From Sphingomonadales bacterium (GTDB lineage: Bacteria > Pseudomonadota > Alphaproteobacteria > Sphingomonadales > Sphingomonadaceae), in contig JAGXGT010000072.1 of assembly GCA_024636595.1 (NCBI GenBank), forward strand, positions 1 through 18,621: DNA of 18,621 nt, written 5' to 3'. Below, piece by piece: positions 1 to 7,781 of the stretch. Numbering within the stretch: position 1 is the stretch's first letter; every line of letters starts with the position of its first letter. The position numbers and the translations under genes are program-made. A model generated the notes under the pieces. The model worked only from the letters and a program-made list of their open reading frames with translations. It ran no database searches and was not told where the DNA came from.

Positions 1-12
1 CCCTTTTCGGCC

Positions 13-1515
13 TTACCCCATGGTGGGGATGACAAAGGCATCCTTGTTGCCGCCATCCGCGGTTCCGTCGGGCCAGCGCTGGGTGATGGTCTTGATCTTG
101 GTCCAGAATTTCACGCCTTCCATGCCGTGATGGTTGGTGTCGCCGAATGCCGAACGTTTCCAGCCGCCGAAGCTGTGATAGGCGACCGGCACCGGAATCG
201 GCACGTTGATGCCGACCATGCCGACCTGCACCCGGTTGGCGAATTCGCGCGCGGCGTGGCCGTTGCGGGTGAAGATCGCGACGCCATTGCCATATTGATG
301 CTGGCTGGGCAGTTTCAGCGCTTCCTCGAAATTCTTGGCGCGGACGATTTGCAGCACGGGGCCAAAAATCTCTTCCTTGTAGCTTTCCATGTCGGTGGTG
401 ACATGGTCGAACAGGGATGGTCCGATGAAGCAGCCCTCTTCATGGCCCTGCAGCGAGAAGCCGCGGCCATCGACGACCAGTTCAGCGCCTTCATCGACGC
501 CTTTCTGGATCCAGCCCTCGACGCGCGCTTTTTGCGCCGGGTTGACCATCGGCCCGTAATGCGCTTCTTCATCGGTCGAGATGCCGACGCGCAGCGCCGC
601 CATTGCGGGGATCATTTTTTCGCGCAGACGTTCCGCCGTGTCTTCGCCAACCGGCACCACAACCGGCAGCGCCATGCAGCGTTCGCCAGCCGAGCCAAAG
701 GCCGCGCCGGACAGATCGTTGACCACCTGGTCCATATCCGCGTCGGGCATCACGATGCCGTGGTTCTTCGCGCCGCCCATCGCCTGCACCCGCTTGTTAT
801 TGGCGGTGCCTCGCGAATAGATATAATGAGCGACATCCGATGAACCGACAAAGCTGATGCCGCCGATTTCCGGATGATCGAGAATGGCATCGACCATTTC
901 CTTGTCGCCCTGCACGCATTGCAGGATGCCGGCTGGCAGGCCAGCTTCATGCATCAGTTCGACCAGCCGCACAGGAACCGACGGATCCCGCTCGGAGGGC
1001 TTCAGGATAAACGCATTGCCGGTCGCAATGGCCGGACCGAACATCCACATCGGAATCATCGCCGGGAAGTTGAACGGGGTGATGCCGGCACCGATGCCGA
1101 TTGGCTGGCGCATCGAATAGACGTCGATGCCCGGACCAGCGCCCTGCGTATATTCGCCCTTCAGAACATGCGGAATGCCGCAGCAGAATTCGATGACTTC
1201 GAGCCCACGCTGGATGTCGCCCTTGGAATCGGCGATCACCTTGCCATGTTCGATCGACAGCAGATGCGCCAGCTCGTCCATATGCGCTTCGACCAGTTCC
1301 TTGAACTTGAAGAACACCCGCGCCCGCCGCTGCGGGTTGGTGGCGGCCCATTCGGGTTGCGCTGCCAGTGCAGCCTGCACGGCGGTTTCGAGGACGTCAG
1401 CATCACCAAGATCGACTTTGCCCTGAATGCCGCCATTATTGGGGTCGAAGATATCGCTCTGGCGGGCCGCTGTTGCGGTTCCTCCGGAAGCCAAGACGTG
1501 GGTAACAGTGCGCAT
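13..1515 (-). CDS. mmsA: CoA-acylating methylmalonate-semialdehyde dehydrogenase (MmsA/IolA family)
   Basis: This 500-residue protein has the usual length of the family. It converts methylmalonate semialdehyde (or malonate semialdehyde) with NAD+ and CoA to propionyl-CoA (or acetyl-CoA), a late step of valine and inositol breakdown in the cytoplasm. Seen in the sequence: the nucleotide-binding TPFNFPAMIP segment at about 146-155, the SFVGSS loop at 221-226, and the catalytic cysteine C280 in GSAGERCMAL. The Met after Cys and the PFNFP loop fit the CoA-acylating type rather than ordinary aldehyde dehydrogenases. The EEIFGPVLQ and FGGWKRSAFGD blocks near the C terminus are intact. The ATG at 1513-1515 follows an AGGAG seven bases upstream, so the start is firm. 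It is divergent from the exporter gene at 1606. No other valine-pathway gene is visible, but the window ends just past its stop codon. Confidence 0.95.
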   Translation of the reverse strand: MRTVTHVLASGGTATAARQSDIFDPNNGGIQGKVDLGDADVLETAVQAALAAQPEWAATNPQRRARVFFKFKELVEAHMDELAHLLSIEHGKVIADSKGDIQRGLEVIEFCCGIPHVLKGEYTQGAGPGIDVYSMRQPIGIGAGITPFNFPAMIPMWMFGPAIATGNAFILKPSERDPSVPVRLVELMHEAGLPAGILQCVQGDKEMVDAILDHPEIGGISFVGSSDVAHYIYSRGTANNKRVQAMGGAKNHGIVMPDADMDQVVNDLSGAAFGSAGERCMALPVVVPVGEDTAERLREKMIPAMAALRVGISTDEEAHYGPMVNPAQKARVEGWIQKGVDEGAELVVDGRGFSLQGHEEGCFIGPSLFDHVTTDMESYKEEIFGPVLQIVRAKNFEEALKLPSQHQYGNGVAIFTRNGHAAREFANRVQVGMVGINVPIPVPVAYHSFGGWKRSAFGDTNHHGMEGVKFWTKIKTITQRWPDGTADGGNKDAFVIPTMG

Positions 1516-1605
1516 TGAAAGACTCCTGATTGCTTTTGCGGGCTATATGCTATTTACCGCAGCAATGCACAACCGCTATAACCCTATCTTTTATGGCAAT
1601 AATGC

Positions 1606-2529
1606 GTGAGCGATGACCGCGCCGCCGGGCAGAACCGGCCGATGGCAGGAATCCTCACCCGACTTGGTGCGATGCTGTCGCTCGGAATCATGTTTGCCTT
1701 TGTCAAACTCGCTGGACAGCATGGCGTGCATGTCACCGAAAGCCTGTTCTACCGCCAGTTGACCGCGATGCCGCTGATCTGCTTCCTGATCTGGCGCAGC
1801 CAGCGCGGCTGGCCATCGATCGTCTCGAACAAGCACCGGCTGCATATGCTGCGTTCCGCACTCGGCATTTTTGCGATGGGCCTCAACTTCTGGGCGATGA
1901 CCCTGCTGCCGCTGGCCGATGCCACAACGATCAGCTTTACCGTGCCGATTTTTGCCACCCTGTTCGCTGCCCTAATCCTGCGCGAGCAGGTCGGAATCCG
2001 GCGCTGGTCGGCTATCCTGATCGGCTTCGTCGGCGTGCTGATCGTGGTGCAACCGGGTGGCACGCTGATCCCCGCCTTTGGCGCCGCCGTTGCGCTGACC
2101 GGCGCGCTGGTCACGGCGGCGGTTACGCTGGTGCTGCGGATGCTGGGCCGAACCGAGACCAGCATTGTCACGATCTTCTGGTTTTCCGTCTATACCCTGC
2201 CAGCGCTGACCATTTGCGCCTTCATCTACGGTGGTGGCCATGATGCGAAGACCTGGGGATTTCTGCTCGGCATCGGTGTTTTCGGCGCGATCGGCCAGCT
2301 GTGCATCACCCAGTCGCTGCGCTATGCGCCGGTATCGACGATCGTGCCGATGGATTATAGCGCGCTGATCTGGGCTACCATCTTCGGCATCGCCATCTTC
2401 GGCCAATATCCCGGCCTGTCGATCTGGTTCGGCGCGCCGATCATCATCGGTTCCGGCCTGTTCATCGCTTGGCGCGAGCATGTTCGGGCGGGCAAGCAGA
2501 CCATCGCGAGAGCGATCGAGAGCGTTTGA
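1606..2529 (+). CDS. EamA/DMT-superfamily membrane transporter
   Basis: This is a 307-residue, very hydrophobic protein with about ten predicted membrane spans arranged as two EamA repeats (roughly residues 14-145 and 155-293). The second half of each repeat shows the typical LREQVGIRRWSAILIGFVGV and MDYSALIWATIFG blocks. Members of the drug/metabolite transporter superfamily move small metabolites, amino acids or S-adenosylmethionine across the inner membrane; the substrate cannot be read from sequence. The longest frame starts with GTG at 1606 and lacks a clear ribosome site. The ATG at 1642 (MAGILTRLGAML) would begin just before the first membrane span and is a reasonable alternative. It is divergent from mmsA with about 90 bases between, and is followed by a palindromic repeat that could act as its 3' boundary. 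Family confident, function unknown. Confidence 0.85.
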   Translation: MSDDRAAGQNRPMAGILTRLGAMLSLGIMFAFVKLAGQHGVHVTESLFYRQLTAMPLICFLIWRSQRGWPSIVSNKHRLHMLRSALGIFAMGLNFWAMTLLPLADATTISFTVPIFATLFAALILREQVGIRRWSAILIGFVGVLIVVQPGGTLIPAFGAAVALTGALVTAAVTLVLRMLGRTETSIVTIFWFSVYTLPALTICAFIYGGGHDAKTWGFLLGIGVFGAIGQLCITQSLRYAPVSTIVPMDYSALIWATIFGIAIFGQYPGLSIWFGAPIIIGSGLFIAWREHVRAGKQTIARAIESV

Positions 2530-2544
2530 TTTGTCGCGTACGGG

Positions 2545-2571
2545 GTCCTGCGACAGGCTCAGGACGAACGG
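2545..2571 (-). repeat. Short palindromic repeat, CCGTTCGTCC family (copy 1)
   Basis: Read on the minus strand this begins CCGTTCGTCCTGAGCCTGTC. It is the inverted counterpart of the copy at 2837-2862. An internal stem GTCCTG (2545-2550)/CAGGAC (2560-2565) with a nine-base loop lies 15 bases after the exporter stop codon, so it could also stabilise or end that transcript. I associate this family with intergenic regions of sphingomonad genomes (from memory, not searched). Confidence 0.65.
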
Positions 2572-2600
2572 ATATTTTTCGCGAATGATCGAATTACCTG

Positions 2601-2666
2601 CCGTTCGTGTCGAGCGTAGTCGAGACACTTCCCGCAAGGCTTCTCGACTTCGCTCGAAGCGAACGG
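2601..2666. repeat. Head-to-head pair of short palindromic repeats (REP/BIME-like)
   Basis: The left arm 2601-2628 begins CCGTTCGTGTCGAGCGTAGT. The right arm 2641-2666 is its near reverse complement, reading CCGTTCGCTTCGAGCGAAGT on the minus strand. The arms are separated by twelve bases (2629-2640). The pair could fold into a long imperfect hairpin. It lies in non-coding DNA; short reading frames that cross it are artefacts of the repeat. Confidence 0.7.
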
Positions 2667-2836
2667 AGCAGACCGGGGCGCTGCCAAAGTTCGTCAAAGT
2701 TCGGGCCAATGAAGCATTTCGCGAGACACAGAAACAAGTCCTTGAAATCACACAAAGACATTAATTCACAAATATTTATGAGCCATATTTCATACTGATC
2801 ATCTTTATGGCTTGGCACGACTTCGAAGACGCAACT

Positions 2837-2862
2837 CCGTTCGTCCCGAGCCTGTCGAAGGA
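2837..2862 (+). repeat. Short palindromic repeat, CCGTTCGTCC family (copy 2)
   Basis: It begins CCGTTCGTCCCGAGCCTGTC on the plus strand and matches copy 1 (2545-2571) in inverted orientation with few differences. It sits alone in non-coding DNA. Confidence 0.65.
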
Positions 2863-2954
2863 TCGCTCTGGGAGCGAACTGCGAGCGCGCCTGTGTGCCT
2901 CGCATTATGGTCCCATCGGCGCCTGACCGTTCAAACGGTATTGCACGAGATGGA

Positions 2955-2972
2955 CTCCCGCCTGCGCGGGAG
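2955..2972. repeat. Short GC-rich hairpin repeat (CTCCCGC/GCGGGAG)
   Basis: A perfect seven-base stem, CTCCCGC (2955-2961) and GCGGGAG (2966-2972), encloses the loop CTGC. It matches the core of another widespread intergenic repeat type in alphaproteobacteria. No T-run follows on either strand, so a repeat element is more likely than an intrinsic terminator. Confidence 0.5.
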
Positions 2973-3683
2973 CACAGTAAAACCAAAAACTATACGCCAA
3001 ACGCCCGTTTTATTTTCTGTGACCTTTGCCCCAAAGCCTAGAATTTTCGGTATTTTTCCGCCTCCAACATCGCGCCGAGTGTAACCTTTCGGCGGGATAC
3101 ATCTTTGGCCACGGTTGTTGCTCATGGGCGGGCATTAGTGCTGTCGTCTTATCCAGAGTGTCAAAGAGCCACGCCAAGGATAATATATCCGCGTGGTGTA
3201 GGAAAGAAGTTTGATCTGGCGAGGGAATGGATTGGCCGGACCGGATATTCAGCCGCCGACCCAAGAATGGAAGCTGGCGGTCGCAACATACGGTGGCGAA
3301 ACAGAGTTTAACCTTATTGCGGAAAGAAGACAGCCAGGCCCTGCCCCGATTATCTTACGATCATGGTGGTCGAACCAATATATAGTTCAAAATTTATTTT
3401 GGCTTAACTCCCAACGCTTATGACCGTAATTCTCGAAGGGATTGTGCAAAGCGGGGTAAGGTAAATGTTGTTCGAGGCGGCAAGCAAACATCACAGTGAA
3501 TCCCTCGTCCTAACCGAACGGGTTGGTGCCATTTCTTCCAACAGAATCACCAAACCATTGTTCCGACCTCAAGTGCAAATTTTGGCTCGGTCGAGAAGCA
3601 CCCGGGCGGTGATTGACGAGGGCTTCCGATTCTTCGGGACCTTTGTCTGCCGCACTACAGCCATCACAGGGCCCGTGTAAGCG

Positions 3684-5489
3684 ATGATGACCTCGGATGA
3701 AATCAAACAGATGTTGGACGCGCTGCCGCTTCCCGTGTTCGCGAAGGCTGCTGACCATAGCTGGATTTACGGCAACCAGGCTTTCACCGATTTAATCGGT
3801 CTGGACGACTTCATCGGGCGGGACGACACAAGCCTGTTTGACGAAGAACAGATCGATATCTTCTGGAGAGAAGACAATCGCGTATTCGGTGGTCAGCCAA
3901 GTACGAGCTTCGAAGAAATTGGTGAAGGCACGTTCGCACTGACGCGAAAATTTCCGATAACTTTGGAAGATGGAAAGCCCGGTCTTATCGGTCTCATTAT
4001 CGAAGCCGTGGCAAGCCCGGACGATTTGAGGAAAACCCGTTCAGACTACAAGACCGCCCAGGAACAGAATAATCTTCTGATATCTCAGTTGCAGGGCGAG
4101 GCAGATGGCCACGCCAAGCATTACGAAAAACGTTTGCGCGATCTTGAGCGAGAACGGGAGACCGCCCAAAGCCTGGCCCAGACCGATCCGCTGACCAAAG
4201 TCGGGAATCGCCTTGGCTTCCAAGCCGACCTGCAAACGCTCTCCAAGCGCTATGACGAGGTGTCCGGCTCCTTCACGCTCGCCTATATTGATTTCGACAA
4301 TTTCAAGCATATAAACGATACGTTCGGACACCGGATGGGTGATCGGCTGCTTTGCCAAGTGGCCGAAAGGTTGATATCTATCGACACTATTTTCTCCGTG
4401 TCTCGACTGGGAGGCGATGAATTTGCCGTGCTGCTGGAGTGCGCCGAGCAGTCGACCCAGCAGGTTGAGGAACAGCTTCAGAATATGGCCGAATTTGCCT
4501 TTCGGCCGATCACTGAATTCAAGCGGGAAGTAAAAGCATCGGGGTCGCTAGGTTTTACAAGATACCCGTTCGACACAAAGAATCTCAGCGAGTTGAAACA
4601 TTATGCCGACCTTGCCCTGATGAAGGCCAAGAATGCCGGCAAAGGGCGTGTTCGAAAATTCGAGACTTCGGACCATTCGGATGATTTGCGGATGCGACAG
4701 CTTGAAGCGGGCCTAAGAACGGCGATCAAGCAACACGATATCTCGGCTGTGTACCAGCCGATTTGTGATGCAGATGAGAAAAAAATTCAGGGTGTAGAGG
4801 TCCTGGCCCGCTGGACGCATCCGGAACTCGGCTCCATCGCGCCCGACGAATTTATTTTCATTGCCGGACGATTGGGCTTGCTGGTGCATATGGACCAAAT
4901 TGTACTCAGGCGCGCATGTAATGAACTGGCCGAGTTCCTTGAAAACGGGAGTATCGAATATTTCTCGGTCAATGCGAGTCCCAGCGATGTTGCTTCGCTT
5001 GGTTATGCAAAAAACTTCCTCAGCACGCTCGGGGAATTCAAAATCGACCCCAGCGCGGTACTGATCGAGATTATCGAGACTGCGGTCATGGAAAAGTCGC
5101 AAACTGCGCGTGACAACCTCGCAGAATTGAGCGCCGCGGGCATCAAAATTGCACTGGACGACTTTGGCAGCGGTTATGCGAATTACAGGACCTTGCTGGA
5201 CCTTCCCGTGAATGTCCTGAAAGTTGATCGCTCGCTGATCAACACGATCAACGACAAGCCACACCTGATCGATTTCCTCGTTTCCATCCTGCATATGGCC
5301 CAAGCTCTTGGCGCCAGCACGGTATGCGAAGGTATCGAAACCGAAGAGGAGAAGATACTCGCCCGGACGCTTGGATTTGATGCGTTGCAGGGGTTTCTGA
5401 TCAGCAGACCAATCAGCGTTAACGACCTTAGGGAAGCGATCCAGCCGCAAGCGGCGACTCAGGCGTCGATCGGGCGGCGGCGTGCCTGA
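3684..5489 (+). CDS. PAS-GGDEF-EAL cyclic-di-GMP turnover protein
   Basis: This soluble 601-residue protein has three domains: an N-terminal PAS-like sensor (about 5-112, PLPVFAKAADHSWIYGNQAF), a coiled-coil linker (about 115-165), a GGDEF diguanylate cyclase domain (about 166-328) and an EAL phosphodiesterase domain (about 338-585). The GGDEF signature is intact (RLGGDEF, 241-247). The place of the inhibitory RxxD site reads DTIF, so product inhibition through it is unlikely. The EAL domain keeps the expected residues: QP at 358-359, EVL at 372-374 (an accepted EAL variant), N430, the E462/E465 region, DDFGSG at 492-497, K513, E549 and Q569. Both activities look possible. Two adjacent ATGs (3684, 3687) can start it; neither has a strong ribosome site. 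No membrane segment or signal peptide is visible, and the PAS ligand is unknown. No neighbour appears functionally linked. Confidence 0.9.
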   Translation: MMTSDEIKQMLDALPLPVFAKAADHSWIYGNQAFTDLIGLDDFIGRDDTSLFDEEQIDIFWREDNRVFGGQPSTSFEEIGEGTFALTRKFPITLEDGKPGLIGLIIEAVASPDDLRKTRSDYKTAQEQNNLLISQLQGEADGHAKHYEKRLRDLERERETAQSLAQTDPLTKVGNRLGFQADLQTLSKRYDEVSGSFTLAYIDFDNFKHINDTFGHRMGDRLLCQVAERLISIDTIFSVSRLGGDEFAVLLECAEQSTQQVEEQLQNMAEFAFRPITEFKREVKASGSLGFTRYPFDTKNLSELKHYADLALMKAKNAGKGRVRKFETSDHSDDLRMRQLEAGLRTAIKQHDISAVYQPICDADEKKIQGVEVLARWTHPELGSIAPDEFIFIAGRLGLLVHMDQIVLRRACNELAEFLENGSIEYFSVNASPSDVASLGYAKNFLSTLGEFKIDPSAVLIEIIETAVMEKSQTARDNLAELSAAGIKIALDDFGSGYANYRTLLDLPVNVLKVDRSLINTINDKPHLIDFLVSILHMAQALGASTVCEGIETEEEKILARTLGFDALQGFLISRPISVNDLREAIQPQAATQASIGRRRA

Positions 5490-5552
5490 TGAGTTGGCTG
5501 GCTGCGCGATCCCCAAATTCAACGCTCCCCTTGTGCTGGCTATAAGCCAATA

Positions 5553-5597
5553 CTAACCCTCCACCCACACCGCCATCCCGATCATGAACAACGTCTC
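5553..5597 (-). pseudogene. Remnant of the C terminus of a glutaredoxin-MauE protein
   Basis: Read on the minus strand this gives ETLFMIGMAVWVEG and a stop. It closely matches ENLFMVGMALWMG at the C-terminal end of the intact glutaredoxin-MauE protein encoded at 6587-7342. Only the last membrane span survives. It lies directly after, and in a different frame from, the DUF305 remnant at 5620-5700, in the same order as in the intact cassette. It is therefore a scar of a second cassette copy with the middle deleted. Confidence 0.7.
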
Positions 5598-5619
5598 GGG
5601 CTGTCCCCGCCGGCGGGGC

Positions 5620-5700
5620 CGTGGTCCCCTTGCCATTCTGTTCGATATCCCTGATCAGCCACTGCATCTCCCTGATCTCCTTGTGCTGGGTCCGGAGGAT
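5620..5700 (-). pseudogene. Remnant of the C-terminal region of a DUF305 protein
   Basis: The minus-strand frame reads ILRTQHKEIREMQWLIRDIE followed by QNGKGTT. It aligns without gaps to IIKAQRREIKEMKWLIEDIR...KNGKATT in the intact DUF305 protein (7782-8312), with about two thirds of residues identical. At DNA level the 5619-5703 stretch is about 70% identical by eye to 7850-7934. The N-terminal membrane spans and the MIPHH motif are missing, so no functional protein is encoded. The DNA upstream on this strand (5701 to about 5990) could not be matched to anything in the window and holds no supportable gene. Confidence 0.75.
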
Positions 5701-6002
5701 GCCGAATTTCTTGTATTTTGCGCCGCGCAAATAGCGCCAGGCGTGACCTCTTGGTCTATCGGCAGAGTTCTGTTCCGATTGTTAAAGAACCTGGCTTTCA
5801 CGAGGCGAAGAACCGGTCGAGAGCATTTGGAATTGATGTTGTGCAGGAAAGCGAATTCGCTGATCCAACGACCCGATCCGCCCGATATGGGCTCAGGAGA
5901 CAGCCACCGCATGCGCGTCCCGCTATCCATTGCCCGATCGGAACTTTTCCTGTTTTGGTCCGTTGATTTTATTCATCGTAGCAAACATGAGGAGAATGAA
6001 TC

Positions 6003-6566
6003 ATGGCAGACGATATCAAAGAACCGCGGTCCCGATATGGCTGGGCCTGGGCAATCATCACGATCGGGATGTTTCTCGGTCTGGTTTTCTGGGTTTTCAA
6101 TCTCGGCGACGAGTTGAGCGATACGCCTCCGACGGTAGAGGAGCAGATGACTTCGGAACTGGCAAATCCGCAGGTAATCACGATCGATATCACGCCGGAC
6201 CCGATCGTCGTGAAGGCGACCGAAATGACCGCTCTGGCTGATCTGGTTGGTTCCGAACAAATTACCGATCTGGTCGGCCGCGCCGTCGATCTACAAGCCG
6301 TTCCGGTGGAATCGGTTGTCGGCGACATGGCATTCTGGATTGGCGACAGTGCCGACAGGCGTGTCTATGTCCTGTTTGATCAGGTACCTACACCGGATAC
6401 ACCGATCGAAGGCAAGGTCGATATTGACCGCGGCGACCGCGTCAATATCAGCGGCGAAGTCCGCAGCGCCGACTCGATCCCCGAGGGCGTGACCGCCGAT
6501 ATACCGCAGGGTGTGGAGGCCTATATCTATGCAACCAGTCTGAGCGAGGTGGAGCAGAACGGATAG
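6003..6566 (+). CDS. Membrane-anchored hypothetical protein with a probable OB-fold-like C-terminal domain
   Basis: I do not recognise this 187-residue protein. Residues 1-13 are cytoplasmic and charged. Residues 14-34 form one membrane span (WAWAIITIGMFLGLVFWVF). The rest should be periplasmic. The tail contains a beta-rich stretch, AFWIGDSADRRVYVLFDQV then GDRVNISGEVRSAD, resembling small OB-fold domains of periplasmic proteins; this is an inference from pattern only. An AGGAG at 5990-5994, eight bases before the ATG, makes the start firm. It lies between the decayed cassette remnant and the intact glutaredoxin-MauE gene, and converges on the latter with 20 bases between stop codons. No CsoR-type operator lies in front of it, so a copper role is not supported by regulation. 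Confidence 0.7.
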   Translation: MADDIKEPRSRYGWAWAIITIGMFLGLVFWVFNLGDELSDTPPTVEEQMTSELANPQVITIDITPDPIVVKATEMTALADLVGSEQITDLVGRAVDLQAVPVESVVGDMAFWIGDSADRRVYVLFDQVPTPDTPIEGKVDIDRGDRVNISGEVRSADSIPEGVTADIPQGVEAYIYATSLSEVEQNG

Positions 6567-6586
6567 GCAAACGGCCGGTGCCGCAG

Positions 6587-7342
6587 CTATGCGCCAAACA
6601 GCTTAAACCCCATCCAAAGCGCCATCCCCACCATGAACAGATTCTCGGTCAGCGAGATAAAGCCGAGCGGGACGTTGCTATCGCCGCCGACGCAGGCGCA
6701 CTTGAGTTCGCGTTTCTGGATATAGACGGCGTAGATTACCGAGACCGCGCCGATTGAACCGATGAACAGCGCCACGGGAATTGCCAGCCACAGGCCGACG
6801 CCGGCGATCATCAGTACGCCGGCCAATCCCTCGCCGAACGGGTAAATATAACCGTAGCGCACCCAGCGCTTGGCGAGCAGGTCATAGTTGAGGAACATGG
6901 TCGAGAAACTCTCGATATCGCGCAGCTTCAGATAAGCGAGACCGCACATCGAGAAAGCGACAAACCATTCCGCTGTCAGCACCGAAAGCCAGGCGCCAAT
7001 GGCGACAAATGCGGCTGCCAGTGCCATTAGGAAGGTCATGGAGAACAGCGCGATGACCGGTTGATAGCTGGTGTCACTGCGCTCCTCTTTCGGTTTGTCC
7101 TTGCCGAAAAACACCCGCAGCGCATCATAGCCGCCGATGCGATCGCCATCGATGAAGGTCTGGGGTGTGGTTTTGACATCATGCTTCGACTGAAACGCAT
7201 CGGTTTCCTCGCGCGTGGTCAGATGATGATCCTCGACCGTGAAGCCCTCACGCTCAAGCAGATCCTTCGACTTCAGGCCGTAGGGACAGATATGCTTTTC
7301 CATCACCATGCGGTGAAGACTTGCTATCTTGGCGGTTGCCAT
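6587..7342 (-). CDS. Glutaredoxin domain fused to a MauE-like redox membrane protein
   Basis: This 251-residue fusion has an N-terminal glutaredoxin/thioredoxin-like domain (about 10-80) with a monothiol-type CPYG site at C19, the cis-proline segment TTPQTFIDG (58-66) and the GG at 70-71. The C-terminal part is a MauE/DoxX-like membrane domain with about five spans (95-118, 120-138, 170-192, 193-208, 228-248). A conserved-looking KCACVGGDSNVPLG motif (C215, C217) faces one membrane side before the last span. Such fusions are thought to pass reducing equivalents across the inner membrane. AAGGA lies nine bases before the ATG, and the channel-gene stop is only four bases upstream, so it is the last gene of the DUF305 operon. 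A copper-linked redox role is inferred from the operon and its CsoR-type operator. Confidence 0.85.
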   Translation of the reverse strand: MATAKIASLHRMVMEKHICPYGLKSKDLLEREGFTVEDHHLTTREETDAFQSKHDVKTTPQTFIDGDRIGGYDALRVFFGKDKPKEERSDTSYQPVIALFSMTFLMALAAAFVAIGAWLSVLTAEWFVAFSMCGLAYLKLRDIESFSTMFLNYDLLAKRWVRYGYIYPFGEGLAGVLMIAGVGLWLAIPVALFIGSIGAVSVIYAVYIQKRELKCACVGGDSNVPLGFISLTENLFMVGMALWMGFKLFGA

Positions 7343-7346
7343 TTGT

Positions 7347-7760
7347 TCATTCCTTTTCGTGCATCAATTGAAAAATATGCGAGGCCGAGCAACTGATCAG
7401 TAGAAAGCCGGTCATGGCTTCCATAGCCGCGATAAACTTCAGGTGCCCGAGCGGTATGATATCGCCGAGGCCCAGGGTGGTGAGATTGACCAGCGAAAAA
7501 TAATAGATCGCCATCCATTCATCCGGCAACGTGCCGCGAAAACCGCCCAAGCCCGCTTTTTGGGACAATCAGAAGGTCACCGCAAACACACCCGCTGCCA
7601 AAATCTGGCCGATAGTCGCCGCGGCAAGCATCAACAGAAAGCGCAGCATGTCCGGGAATGGCGCCGCGACGACAGATCGGTGCGCAGATCGCAGCAAGCC
7701 AAAATGAATGCTCCCCGCGACCAAGATGGCTGCAAATGCCAAGACTATTTGCAATAACAC
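7347..7760 (-). pseudogene. Small pore-loop ion channel, interrupted by one in-frame TGA
   Basis: The frame spans 137 codons and would encode a two-TM channel of the Ion_trans_2 type: a first membrane hairpin (residues 3-22 and 39-62), then the pore helix and selectivity filter TTLGLGD at 94-100, then an outer span MTGFLLISCSASHIF. Codon 64 (7571-7569) is TGA. Reading continues in the same frame without any shift, and related proteins as I recall them have Trp here (VAFW), so TGG to TGA is the simplest change. Start GTG at 7760-7758 has AGGAG six bases upstream. The stop is four bases before the glutaredoxin-MauE start. The result is either a recent null allele, a readthrough gene, or a sequencing error; a TTG restart at 7568 would lack the first spans. 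Confidence 0.8.
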
Positions 7761-7781
7761 TTGCCGCTCCTAACCTTCACC

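Larger units (their letters stand above)
2667..3683. other. Gene-poor stretch without a supportable gene
   Basis: About one kilobase between the repeat pair and the cyclic-di-GMP gene. Only short frames (up to about 90 codons) exist. None has a convincing ribosome site or recognisable motif, and several cross the repeats at 2837-2862 and 2955-2972. Base composition is visibly more AT-rich and less codon-like than the flanking genes. The promoter of the gene at 3684 presumably lies near the right end, but no clear -35/-10 pair was identified. Confidence 0.5.

Noticed and set aside
127..843. Plus-strand frame of 238 codons opposite mmsA (also 874-1518)
   Set aside because: Both are antisense shadows of the dehydrogenase gene, whose catalytic motifs are unmistakable.
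2812..3125. Short frames at 2812-3084 (plus) and 2931-3125 (minus)
   Set aside because: They contain VRPEPVEG and LPRRRES peptides that are simply translations of the palindromic repeats.
3465..3680. A 71-codon plus-strand frame just before the GGDEF-EAL gene (and another at 3211-3423)
   Set aside because: No convincing ribosome site, no motif and no hydrophobic pattern; not supportable as genes.
5701..5760. Possible extension of the DUF305 remnant (HAWRYLRGAKYKKFG) upstream on the minus strand
   Set aside because: It does not align with the intact DUF305 protein and a stop codon lies a little further upstream; its origin is unknown.
7347..7568. Second half of the channel as a separate gene starting at TTG 7568
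   Set aside because: No ribosome site precedes the TTG and the product would lack the first membrane hairpin; one interrupted gene is the simpler reading.
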